From Paracoccaceae bacterium (lineage in GTDB: Bacteria; Pseudomonadota; Alphaproteobacteria; Rhodobacterales; Rhodobacteraceae): a DNA stretch of 64,000 nucleotides. How positions within the stretch are numbered: the first letter of the stretch is position 1; each line of letters starts with the position of its first letter. A program made the translations under genes and the position numbers. Where the stretch lies: the NCBI GenBank assembly GCA_003605175.1, contig QWDA01000012.1, positions 1-64,000 of the forward strand, read 5' to 3'. A model generated the notes under the pieces. It did not search any database and was not told the DNA's origin. It saw nothing but the letters and a program-made list of their open reading frames with translations. Below are positions 26,978-34,443 of the stretch, in pieces.

Positions 26978-28137
26978 CACGCCCCGAGCGGCCGGAGAAG
27001 GTCGCGGGCGATGATATGCCGCTGGATCTCTGAGGTGCCGTCCCAGATCCGCTCGACCCGCGCATCGCGCCAGAACCGCTCGACCGGCAGGTCGTCCATC
27101 AGCCCCATGCCGCCATGGATCTGCACCGTCGCGTCGGTGACGCGCGCCAGCATCTCGGAGGCATAGAGCTTGGCCGAGGCGATCTCCCGGTTCGCCGGCA
27201 GCCCCTGGTCGAGCCGCCAGGCCGCCGCCAAGGTCAGCCAGTCCGCCGCGTCGATCTCGGTCACCATGTCGGCGATCTGGAAACCCACGCCCTGGAACTT
27301 GCCGATCGCCTGGCCGAACTGCTTGCGCTCGGCGGCATAGGCGAGCGCCAGGTCGAAGCAGCGCCGCGCCCGGCCCACGCACATCGTCGCCACGGTGATC
27401 CGCGTCGCATGGAGCCATTCGTTCATCACCGCGAAGCCGCCATCCACTTCGCCCAGAACCTGCGCGTCCGGCAGCCGGCAATCGTCGAACTCGAGGATCA
27501 TGTTCCGGTAGCCGCGATGGCTCACCGAGCGGTAACCCTCGCGGATCGTGAAGCCGGGCGTGCCCCGGTCGACCAGAAACGTGGTGATCCGCTTCTTCCT
27601 GCCCTTCGGCGTGTCGTCCTCGCCCGTCGCCACGAAGACGATGACGAAATCGGCATGATCGGCGCCGGAGATGAAATGCTTGGTGCCGTTCAGCACCCAG
27701 TCGCCGCCGTCCCGCCGCGCCGCGCAGCTCATGCCGCGCACGTCCGAGCCGGCGCCGGGCTCGGTCATCGCCAGCGCGTCCATCCGCTCGCCGCGCACCG
27801 CGGGAAGGAGGTAGCGCTCGATCTGCGCGCCCTCGCAGGCCATCAGGATGTTCTGCGGCCGCCCGAAGAAATGCGTGAGCGCCATCGAGCCGCGCCCGAG
27901 CTCGCGCTCCACCAGCGCGAAATCCAGATGCGAGAGCCCCGCACCGCCCACGCTTTCGGGGAAATTGCAGGCGTAGAAACCGAGCGCGATGGTCTTCGCC
28001 TTGATCGCCTCGGCCACTGCGGGCGGCACCGCGCCGGTGCACTCGACCGCTTCCTCGTGCGGGTAGATCTCGCGCTCGACGAAATCGCGCACGGTGGAGA
28101 CGATCATTTCCTGTTCGTCGCTCAGGCCGAAATGCAT
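26977..28137 (-). CDS. Acyl-CoA dehydrogenase, probably gamma-butyrobetainyl-CoA or similar
   Basis: 386 residues with the full acyl-CoA dehydrogenase fold: N-terminal helical domain, AMTEPGAGSDVRG flavin motif (about 125-137), ERKQFGQAIGKFQGV, and the C-terminal RIWDGTSEIQR. In MCAD-type enzymes the last motif reads YEGTSEIQR with Glu as the catalytic base. Here the residue is Asp. Context (same transcript as CaiD and the CoA ligase) suggests oxidation of gamma-butyrobetainyl-CoA to crotonobetainyl-CoA, with electrons passed to ETF, but this is inference. Start at ATG 28137; the upstream 100 nt hold a hairpin and a repeat-like motif. Confidence 0.85.
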   Translation of the reverse strand: MHFGLSDEQEMIVSTVRDFVEREIYPHEEAVECTGAVPPAVAEAIKAKTIALGFYACNFPESVGGAGLSHLDFALVERELGRGSMALTHFFGRPQNILMACEGAQIERYLLPAVRGERMDALAMTEPGAGSDVRGMSCAARRDGGDWVLNGTKHFISGADHADFVIVFVATGEDDTPKGRKKRITTFLVDRGTPGFTIREGYRSVSHRGYRNMILEFDDCRLPDAQVLGEVDGGFAVMNEWLHATRITVATMCVGRARRCFDLALAYAAERKQFGQAIGKFQGVGFQIADMVTEIDAADWLTLAAAWRLDQGLPANREIASAKLYASEMLARVTDATVQIHGGMGLMDDLPVERFWRDARVERIWDGTSEIQRHIIARDLLRPLGA

Positions 28138-28180
28138 GGCGCGCTCCCTTCCTCGTGTCGCTGCGCGACCCGACCCGAGC

Positions 28181-28227
28181 GAGGGGGGTGCCACCCCCTC
28201 GCGCTCCCCCGCGAGTATTTCCACCAA
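28181..28227 (-). repeat. Hairpin plus Rhodobacteraceae-type GAGTATTT repeat motif
   Basis: A stem GAGGGGG/CCCCCTC (28181-28200) is followed by CGCGAGTATTTCCACCAAGA at about 28211-28230. I recall similar 'cGGGAGTATTT..CCAAGAtgAAG' sequences scattered through Rhodobacteraceae genomes near gene ends. It lies between the carnitine dehydrogenase fusion stop and the acyl-CoA dehydrogenase start and may terminate or stabilise the upstream transcript. Confidence 0.45.
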
Positions 28228-28237
28228 GAAGAAGGCA

Positions 28238-29653
28238 TCATGCCCCGACCTCCCGGTGCGCGTGCGAAAGGGCCTCGACCCTGGCGGCGACCTGGGGCGC
28301 CGGATCGCAGGAGCGCCGGGTTTCGAGGCTGACATGCAGAAGGAACTGTTCGCAGGTGGCGAGGATCTCACCGTCGGAAGCGCGCTTCATCTCGTGGAAC
28401 AGCTTGAGCTTCTTGCCCTGTCCCAGGAGGATACGGGTTTCCACCCGGAACGGCTCGCCCGCATGAGTCTCGACAAGATATTTCACCGTGGTCTCGACGG
28501 TGAAGTAGCTGAGGCCGCGCGCGATGTAGTCGGCGTCCGCGCCGAGATGGATCATCACCGCATCGGCGGCGTCGGAGAACACCTGGCCGTAACGGCCCTC
28601 GTTCATGTGGCCGTTGTAGTCGGTCCAGTCGACCGGCACGGTCCGCCGCACGGTTTCCATCGGAACTGCCGCCATATCGGTCGCCGGCAGTGTCGCCTCA
28701 TGCGCCGCGATCACCCGGCCCGAGGCCGCGCCCCGCGCCCGGAGAGCCCGCATCATCGCCACGAGATTGTCGTCGCGGAGCCGTTCCAGCTCGCGGATCG
28801 AGAGCGCGCCGGATTGCGCATCGGACTGCGCGGCGATCTTGCCGATGAGCTCGTCGTCGAGGTCGGGCACGTCCATCAACTTGGTCCAGGGCCAGGAAAG
28901 GCAGGGCCCGAACTGGGCGAGGAAATGCGCCATGCCGCCCTCGCCGCCGGCGATCCGGTAGGTCTCGAACAGCCCCATCTGCGCCCAGCGCAGGCCGAAG
29001 CCCATGCGGATCGCCTCGTCGATTCCCCCGGTCGTGGCGATCCCGTCCTTCACCAGCCAGAGCGCTTCGCGCCAGACCGCCTCGAGGAACCGGTCGGCGA
29101 TGTGGGCGTCGATCTCCTTGCGGACATGCAGCGGGAACATCCCGATGCCTTCGAGGATGCCCTTTGCACGGGCGACCACACCCGGGTCCGGGTCGTCGCC
29201 CGCCACCAGCTCGATCAGCGGCAGCAGGTAGACCGGGTTGAACGGATGCGCGACGACGATCCGCGCCGGATGCCGCGCGCCCTCGCGCAGCTCCGACGGC
29301 TTGAAGCCCGAGGTGGACGACCCGATCACGCAATCCGAGGGCGCCGCCGCCTCGATCTCGGCCAGCACCCGGTGCTTCAGTTCGAGCCGCTCCGGCACGC
29401 TTTCCTGCACCCAGCCGGCATCCCTGACCGCTGCGCCCACCGTCGCGGCGCGGATCAGCGCGCCTTCTTGCGGCAGCGCCCGGTCGTAGAGCATCGGCAG
29501 GGCGCGGCGCGCATTCGCCAGCACCGCGCCGATCTTGCGTTCGCTCTCGGGGTCGGGGTCAAAAAGCCGCACGTCCCAGCCGTTCAGCAGGAACCGCGCC
29601 GCCCAGGCGCCGCCGATCACCCCACCGCCGACGATCGCCGCGACGCCCGTCAT
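28238..29653 (-). CDS. lcdH: L-carnitine dehydrogenase fused to acyl-CoA thioesterase
   Basis: 471 residues. Residues 1 to about 325 are a 3-hydroxyacyl-CoA-dehydrogenase-fold enzyme: NAD site VGGGVIGGAWAARFLLNG, SSTSGFKPSEL, and VAHPFNPVYLLPLIELV with the catalytic His. The rest is a hotdog thioesterase (VDWTDYNGHMNEGRY, VETTVKYLVETHAGEPF). In carnitine-degrading bacteria the first domain oxidises L-carnitine to 3-dehydrocarnitine, and the thioesterase hydrolyses betainyl-CoA to glycine betaine. Separate genes serve these roles in Pseudomonas (cdhA, cdhB); here they are fused. The start overlaps the BKACE gene by 4 nt (ATGA). Confidence 0.88.
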   Translation of the reverse strand: MTGVAAIVGGGVIGGAWAARFLLNGWDVRLFDPDPESERKIGAVLANARRALPMLYDRALPQEGALIRAATVGAAVRDAGWVQESVPERLELKHRVLAEIEAAAPSDCVIGSSTSGFKPSELREGARHPARIVVAHPFNPVYLLPLIELVAGDDPDPGVVARAKGILEGIGMFPLHVRKEIDAHIADRFLEAVWREALWLVKDGIATTGGIDEAIRMGFGLRWAQMGLFETYRIAGGEGGMAHFLAQFGPCLSWPWTKLMDVPDLDDELIGKIAAQSDAQSGALSIRELERLRDDNLVAMMRALRARGAASGRVIAAHEATLPATDMAAVPMETVRRTVPVDWTDYNGHMNEGRYGQVFSDAADAVMIHLGADADYIARGLSYFTVETTVKYLVETHAGEPFRVETRILLGQGKKLKLFHEMKRASDGEILATCEQFLLHVSLETRRSCDPAPQVAARVEALSHAHREVGA

Positions 29654-30561
29654 CGCGGCGCCCGCTTCGTCAGCCCGAGCCGCGCCCGCACCTCCCCGGG
29701 CCCGATCACCCGCGCGCCCAGCCCCTCGACGATCCCCACCGCCCGCTCGACGAGCTGCGCGTTGGTGGCGAGCTGCCCCTTGCCGAGCCAGAGATTGTCC
29801 TCGAGTCCGACCCGCACATTGCCGCCCGCCAGTACCGCCGCCGCGACATAGGGCATCTGGTGACGGCCCAGCGAGAAGGCCGACCAGTGCCAGCCCGCCG
29901 GCACGTTGTTCACCATCGCCAGGAAGGTATTGAGATCGTCCGGCGCGCCCCAGGGCACGCCCATGCAGAGCTGCACCAGGGCCGGCGCCTCCAGCACGCC
30001 CTCCTCGACCAGACGCTTCGCGAACCACAGATGCCCGGTGTCGAAGGCCTCGATCTCGGGCCGCACGCCCAGCTCGGTCATCATCGCCCCCATCGCCCGC
30101 AGCATGCCGGGCGTGTTGGTCATCACGTAATCGGCCTCGGCGAAATTCATCGTGCCGCAATCCAGCGTGCAGATCTCGGGCAGGCATTCCGCCACATGGG
30201 CGACGCGCTCGCTCGCGCTTGCCATGTCGGTCCCGGTGCCGTTCAGCGGCAGGGGCCGCTCCACCGGCCCGAACACCATGTCGCCGCCCATGCCCGCCGT
30301 GAGGTTCAGCACCACGTCCACCTCCGCCGCGCGGATCCGCTCGGTCACCTCGCGGAACAGCGCCCGGTCGCGGCAGGGCGCGCCGGTCTCGGGATCGCGC
30401 ACATGGCAATGCACCACCGCCGCGCCGGCCCTGGCCGCATCGATGGCCGAGGCCGCGATCTCGGCCGGCGAACGCGGCACATGGGGGCTCCGGTCCTGCG
30501 TCCCGCCCGATCCGGTCACCGCGCAGGTGATGAAGACTTCCTTGTTCATCTCGAGCGGCAT
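29650..30561 (-). CDS. cdhC: 3-dehydrocarnitine cleavage enzyme, BKACE (DUF849) family
   Basis: 303 residues of the beta-keto acid cleavage enzyme family. Visible hallmarks are the start EVFITCAVTGSGG, the metal-binding VVHCHVRDPETG (His-x-His), and VRVGLEDNLWLGKG with the third ligand Glu. The family condenses a beta-keto acid with acetyl-CoA and yields acetoacetate plus a new CoA ester; for dehydrocarnitine the ester is betainyl-CoA. Co-translation with the carnitine dehydrogenase-thioesterase fusion supports that substrate. I chose ATG 30561, which has a strong AAGGAGG site 5 nt upstream, over the longer frame. Confidence 0.88.
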   Translation of the reverse strand: MPLEMNKEVFITCAVTGSGGTQDRSPHVPRSPAEIAASAIDAARAGAAVVHCHVRDPETGAPCRDRALFREVTERIRAAEVDVVLNLTAGMGGDMVFGPVERPLPLNGTGTDMASASERVAHVAECLPEICTLDCGTMNFAEADYVMTNTPGMLRAMGAMMTELGVRPEIEAFDTGHLWFAKRLVEEGVLEAPALVQLCMGVPWGAPDDLNTFLAMVNNVPAGWHWSAFSLGRHQMPYVAAAVLAGGNVRVGLEDNLWLGKGQLATNAQLVERAVGIVEGLGARVIGPGEVRARLGLTKRAPR

Positions 30562-30634
30562 CGCGACCTCCTTGCTCACCACCACGATCCTAGGAAGGCT
30601 TGACCGAAGGCATCATGCAGATTTACCCGGAATC

Positions 30635-31573
30635 ATGCCGGTTTGGAAAAAACAGCACCGTGGCACGACCCGCATCGGCGTGCTCCTGTTCGAGCGCTTC
30701 TCGAACTATTGCCTCGCCAACGCCGTGGAACCCTTGCGTGCCGCCAACACCGCGCTGGCACGGCAAGCCTATGACTGGCACATCCTCACGCCGGGCGATG
30801 CGCCGGTCACCTCCTCCTCGGGCTTCCCGGTGATGCCCACCGCGCCGATCCGCGACCTGCCGGGCGGCGACATCCTTTTCGTGGTCGCAAGCTATGGCCA
30901 CCGCGACCTCGCCACCGACACCACCCGCCGCCTGCTCCGCCGCGCCGCGACGCGCTATGCCGGGCTCGCGGGCTTCGACACCGGAAGCTGGCTGATGGCC
31001 GACGCGGGCCTCCTCGACGGGCGCCGCGCCACGATCCACGGCGAACTGGCCGACGCCTTCGCCGAGCGCTTCCCGGAGATCGACACGTGCCGCGACCGCT
31101 GGATCCATGACGGCGACAGGCTCTCGGCGGGCGGCGCGGCCTCGGCCTTCGACCTCGTCTTGCACCTGATCGGCGAAACCCACGGCACCGCACTGGCGCT
31201 CGAGATCGCCGCGCTGTTCCTCACCGACTTCCCGGACATCGAAACGCCCGCCGCTCGCCCCGGCGGCGACCGCTACGTGGCGCGCGCGATCCGGGCGATG
31301 GAGGAAAACCTGGAAACCCCGCTGCCGATCCCCGCCATCGCCGCCGCCGCCGGCTGCCCGCAGCGCGAGCTCGAAGCCCGGTTCCGCCGCCAGATCGGCG
31401 CCCTGCCACGCGGCGTCTACCGCCGCACCCGGCTCCTCGCCGCGCGACGGCTCCTTGCCGAGGAACGCATCGGCATCGCCGAAACCGCCGCCCGCTGCGG
31501 CTATGCCGACCCTTCGGCCTTCGCGCGGGCGTTTCGCCGCGAATTCGGTCATCTGCCAAGCGCGCGGCGGTAG
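30635..31573 (+). CDS. cdhR: GlxA-type AraC regulator, CdhR-like
   Basis: 312 residues. Residues 10-180 form a DJ-1/PfpI-like (GATase-1-like) sensor domain (IGVLLFERFSNYCLANAVEPLRAAN; GFDTGSWLMADAGLL), and residues about 210-312 are an AraC-type double helix-turn-helix (IAETAARCGYADPSAFARAFRREFG). This architecture is that of CdhR and GbdR, activators of carnitine and glycine betaine catabolism in Pseudomonas. It is divergent from the BKACE gene with a 73-nt shared promoter region, which fits control of that operon. Ligand is inferred, likely carnitine. An upstream ATG at 30615 is out of frame. Confidence 0.85.
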   Translation: MPVWKKQHRGTTRIGVLLFERFSNYCLANAVEPLRAANTALARQAYDWHILTPGDAPVTSSSGFPVMPTAPIRDLPGGDILFVVASYGHRDLATDTTRRLLRRAATRYAGLAGFDTGSWLMADAGLLDGRRATIHGELADAFAERFPEIDTCRDRWIHDGDRLSAGGAASAFDLVLHLIGETHGTALALEIAALFLTDFPDIETPAARPGGDRYVARAIRAMEENLETPLPIPAIAAAAGCPQRELEARFRRQIGALPRGVYRRTRLLAARRLLAEERIGIAETAARCGYADPSAFARAFRREFGHLPSARR

Positions 31574-31649
31574 ACAGCCCCCGGGATGTCGCTTTTGGTG
31601 CTGGAACCGTCCATTCTGGGCAATGGGCGCCTTCGGAACCACGGCTTAG

Positions 31650-31667
31650 ATTGACTGAGCAGTCAAT
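31650..31667. promoter_or_regulatory. 18-bp perfect palindromic operator-like site
   Basis: ATTGACTG-AG-CAGTCAAT has 8-bp arms and a 2-bp spacer, 81 nt before the binding-protein start. It resembles TetR-family operators. An A/T-rich stretch follows (TTAAGAAAAATCA). No TetR gene is in the window, so the regulator would act from elsewhere. Confidence 0.65.
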
Positions 31668-31747
31668 TAAGAAAAATCATCAGCACAAAGACCCCGGAGC
31701 CGGATGTCCCGGCTTCGAAGAAAACCGGAAGACCACGGGGAGATCAC

Positions 31748-33334
31748 ATGACCAAGACCATCCGTCCCGCCCGGGCGCGCGACGTCTCGCGACGCAAGTT
31801 CCTGGGTACCAGCGCTGCCGCCGGCCTTGCCGCGGCGGGCGTCACCACCGGTCTGATGCCCAGGGCGGCAAGGGCCGAACCCAAACGCGGCGGCTCCGTG
31901 CGCGCCGCCTTCGGCCACGGCTCGACCAGCGACACGCTCGATCCGGGCAACTGGGAGAACGACTTCACCATCGGCATGGCCTATGCCTATAGCGGCTACC
32001 TGACCGGCGTCGCCCGCGACGGCTCGCTCGAGCCGCAGCTTGCCGAAAGCTGGGAAGCCACGCCCGACGCCGCCACCTGGCGCTTCAAGCTGCGCCAGGG
32101 CGTGACGTTCCATTCGGGCAGGGATTTCACCCCCGAGGACGTGATCAACTCGGTGAACTTCCACCGCGGCGAAGACTCGACCTCGGCCGCCAAACCGCTT
32201 CTTGCGGGCATCACCGACATGGCGGTCGATGGCGACAGCGTCGTCTTCACCCTCGCCGGCGGCAATGCCGACTTCCCCTTCACCTTCACCGACTATCACA
32301 TCCCGATGCTGCCCCCCGGCGACGACCGCGGCGTGGACTTCCGCTCGAAGGACGGCCTCGGCCCCTACAAGCTCGCGGAATTCGAGCCCGGCGTGCGGGC
32401 GAAATTCGTCAAGAACGGGAACGACTGGGACGGGAACCGCGGCTTCTTCGACGAGGTCGAAGTGCTGGCGGTCATCGACGCCAACGCCCGGACCTCGGCA
32501 CTGGTGTCCGGGGATGTCCAGATGATCGACCGGCTCGACCTCAAGACCGTCGGGCTGATGGCGCGCAATCCGGGCATCAAGGTGCACTCGGTCGCGGGCA
32601 ACCAGCACTACACCTTCCCGATGCTCTGCGACGTCGACCCGTACACCAACAACAACATCCGCCGCGCGGTGAAATACGCGGTCAAGCGGCAGGAACTGGT
32701 GGACAAGATCCTGTTCGGCTTCGGCTCTCTCGGCAACGACCACCCGATCGGCTCCGGGCAAAGGTTCTTCAACGCCGACCTGCCGCAGACCGAGTATGAT
32801 CCGGACAAGGCAAAGTTCTACCTGAAGGAGGCCGGGCTCGACTCGATCGACCTCGTGCTCGACATCGCCGACGCCGCCTTCGCCGGAGCGGTCGATGCCG
32901 GCGTGCTCTACCAGAACTCGGCCGCGGAATGCGGGATCAACATCAAGGTGAACCGGGTGCCGAATGACGGCTACTGGTCCGACATCTGGCTCAAGTCGCC
33001 CTGGTGCGGCTCGTATTGGGGCGGACGCCCGGTCGAGGACGCGATGTTCACCACCGTCTACTCGAAGGGCGCGTCGTGGAACGAGTCGCATTGGGCGAAC
33101 GACCGGTTCGAAGAACTCCTGGTCGCGGCCCGTTCCGAGCTCGACGAGACCAAGCGCCGCAACATGTATTACGAGATGCAGCTGATCCTGAACGAGGATG
33201 GCGGCTCGGTGATCCCGATGTTCGCCAACTACGTCTTCGCGACGGGCCCGGGCATCGACACCAATGGCGACGATTTCTCGACCCATTGGGACAAGGACGG
33301 CCACCGCTGGATGGAGCGCTGGTCGGTCGCCTGA
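31748..33334 (+). CDS. Peptide/betaine-type ABC substrate-binding protein (SBP family 5), copy 2
   Basis: 528 residues. It has a Tat signal (VSRRKFLGTSAAAG, cleavage near AARAEP) and the SBP_bac_5 layout: LEPQLAESWEATPDAATWRFKL, DYHIPMLPPGDDRG, KAKFYLKEAGLDSIDLVLDI. It is a paralogue of the binding protein at 22406-24013. No permease or ATPase gene accompanies it: a terminator-like hairpin and a convergent gene follow. It may share the DppBC-DppDF machinery encoded at 18337-22202, widening the range of imported compounds (inference). Its promoter region carries the palindrome at 31650-31667, so it is likely regulated separately from copy 1. Confidence 0.87.
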   Translation: MTKTIRPARARDVSRRKFLGTSAAAGLAAAGVTTGLMPRAARAEPKRGGSVRAAFGHGSTSDTLDPGNWENDFTIGMAYAYSGYLTGVARDGSLEPQLAESWEATPDAATWRFKLRQGVTFHSGRDFTPEDVINSVNFHRGEDSTSAAKPLLAGITDMAVDGDSVVFTLAGGNADFPFTFTDYHIPMLPPGDDRGVDFRSKDGLGPYKLAEFEPGVRAKFVKNGNDWDGNRGFFDEVEVLAVIDANARTSALVSGDVQMIDRLDLKTVGLMARNPGIKVHSVAGNQHYTFPMLCDVDPYTNNNIRRAVKYAVKRQELVDKILFGFGSLGNDHPIGSGQRFFNADLPQTEYDPDKAKFYLKEAGLDSIDLVLDIADAAFAGAVDAGVLYQNSAAECGINIKVNRVPNDGYWSDIWLKSPWCGSYWGGRPVEDAMFTTVYSKGASWNESHWANDRFEELLVAARSELDETKRRNMYYEMQLILNEDGGSVIPMFANYVFATGPGIDTNGDDFSTHWDKDGHRWMERWSVA

Positions 33335-33340
33335 CCCACC

Positions 33341-33364
33341 GCCCGGCCCTTCCAGGGGCCGGGC
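33341..33364 (+). terminator. Terminator-like hairpin after binding-protein copy 2
   Basis: GCCCGGCCC and GGGCCGGGC form a perfect 9-bp stem with a 6-nt loop, 7 nt after the stop at 33334, followed by ATTCCCC. There is no U-tract of note. Confidence 0.6.
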
Positions 33365-33380
33365 ATTCCCCGCCCGCGGT

Positions 33381-33426
33381 GCATCGCCGGTGTACGGGTT
33401 GTGTACAGGTTGTGTACAGGTTGTGC
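33381..33426 (-). repeat. Triple 11-bp tandem repeat, copy 2
   Basis: Three units of TGTACRGGTTG fill 33391-33423 on the + strand, preceded by GCATCGCCGG. Read with the minus-strand CDP-alcohol transferase gene, the array starts 20 nt beyond its stop (33444), after a CCGGAATCCGG palindrome. Same structure and orientation to the gene as copies 1 and 3. Confidence 0.9.
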
Positions 33427-33443
33427 GCGCCGGATTCCGGCTC

Positions 33444-34079
33444 TCAGCCCCGCGCCTTCAGCGCCTCGATCAGCCGGACCGAGCGCCGCGCGGCGGTGCC
33501 GAAACTCCCTATCAGCACGATCAAGAGCGCCAGAAAAAGGCACCACTGGCTCCCCGCCACCGCCACCTCGACCGCCGCCAGGACAGCCCCCGCGGTGACC
33601 GCCGCCATCCGCTGCGGCTTCGCCATCGGCCCCGAAAAATCCGCCGGCATACCTTCCGCCCGCCCAAGCTCCCGCACATAGGCCGTCAGCACCGCGCCTG
33701 CCCCCGCCGCCATGCCAAGCGCCGGATGGCCGAGCCCGGCGCCCAGGCCGGCGAGGATCAGGAAGTCGGCCACCCGGTCCGGCGCCTCGTTCCAGAACGG
33801 TCCGTCCGGGGCGGAAAGGCCGCCCTCGATGGCGACCATCCCGTCGAGCAGGTTGCAGATAAGCCGCGCCTGGCAAGACAGCGCGCCGAGGATCAGCAGA
33901 ATTATCGCAACGATATCAGGTGCATGACCCGCGCCCCAGAAGACAAGGCCGGCGAGGGCTCCAAAGCCCATGCTGGCCTGCGAGATCCGGTTGGGCGTCA
34001 CGCCCTTCGCGGCCAGGTTTCGCGCGGCCCGGCCGGCCCAGCGGCTGTTGCGGCTCGCGATCGGTCTGCGTTCAGCCAT
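33444..34079 (-). CDS. CDP-alcohol phosphatidyltransferase family protein, YnbA-like
   Basis: 211 residues with five or six helices. The catalytic signature of the family (D-G-x2-A-R, then G-x3-D-x3-D) is present in an altered form: NLLDGMVAIEGG then GPFWNEAPDRVAD. The Arg is Ile, and the second Asp is Asn. E. coli YnbA, as I recall it, also has Asn-Glu at that place. The enzyme would transfer a phosphatidyl group from CDP-diacylglycerol to an alcohol of unknown identity. It is the last gene of a four-gene cassette (acyltransferase, CDP-DAG synthase, small membrane protein, this gene) and overlaps the previous gene by 8 nt. Confidence 0.75.
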   Translation of the reverse strand: MAERRPIASRNSRWAGRAARNLAAKGVTPNRISQASMGFGALAGLVFWGAGHAPDIVAIILLILGALSCQARLICNLLDGMVAIEGGLSAPDGPFWNEAPDRVADFLILAGLGAGLGHPALGMAAGAGAVLTAYVRELGRAEGMPADFSGPMAKPQRMAAVTAGAVLAAVEVAVAGSQWCLFLALLIVLIGSFGTAARRSVRLIEALKARG

Positions 34080-34443
34080 GTCGCCTCCAGATGCGGAACG
34101 TGTAGAGCGCGGCGTAAAGCGTCGCGACGGTGGTCGGGACCGCGAGGGTCCTGAGGATTTCGGGCGTCCCGGCCAGCCTGTGAACGCCGGAGAGGAGCGC
34201 GAGCGAGACCGCGCACGCAGCGACCGGTGGCAGAACCAGCGCCGCCGCCCCCGGGAGGCGGGTCGCGAGAAGCTCGACCATGCGCTTCAGCCCGAGTGTG
34301 ATCAGCGCCGTCAGACCGCCCTGCACCAGCCCCGCCACCAGCGGCGCCGGCATCGGATGGCCCCGGTTCGCGAACGCCGCCCAGCCCCCCATCAGCAGGA
34401 ATCCCCCCGCCATATGCGCCCAGTTCCGATCGGCGAGGCTCAT
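34072..34443 (-). CDS. Small membrane protein of the phospholipid cassette
   Basis: 123 residues with about three or four hydrophobic segments (MAGGFLLMGGWAAF; LITLGLKRMVELLATRL; LVLPPVAACAVSLALLSG) and a basic C-terminus (YTFRIWRRHG). Its start overlaps the CDP-DAG synthase stop (ATGA), and its end overlaps the transferase start by 8 nt, so it is certainly part of the same operon. I recognise no domain. A role as partner of the neighbouring lipid enzymes is inference. Confidence 0.65.
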   Translation of the reverse strand: MSLADRNWAHMAGGFLLMGGWAAFANRGHPMPAPLVAGLVQGGLTALITLGLKRMVELLATRLPGAAALVLPPVAACAVSLALLSGVHRLAGTPEILRTLAVPTTVATLYAALYTFRIWRRHG

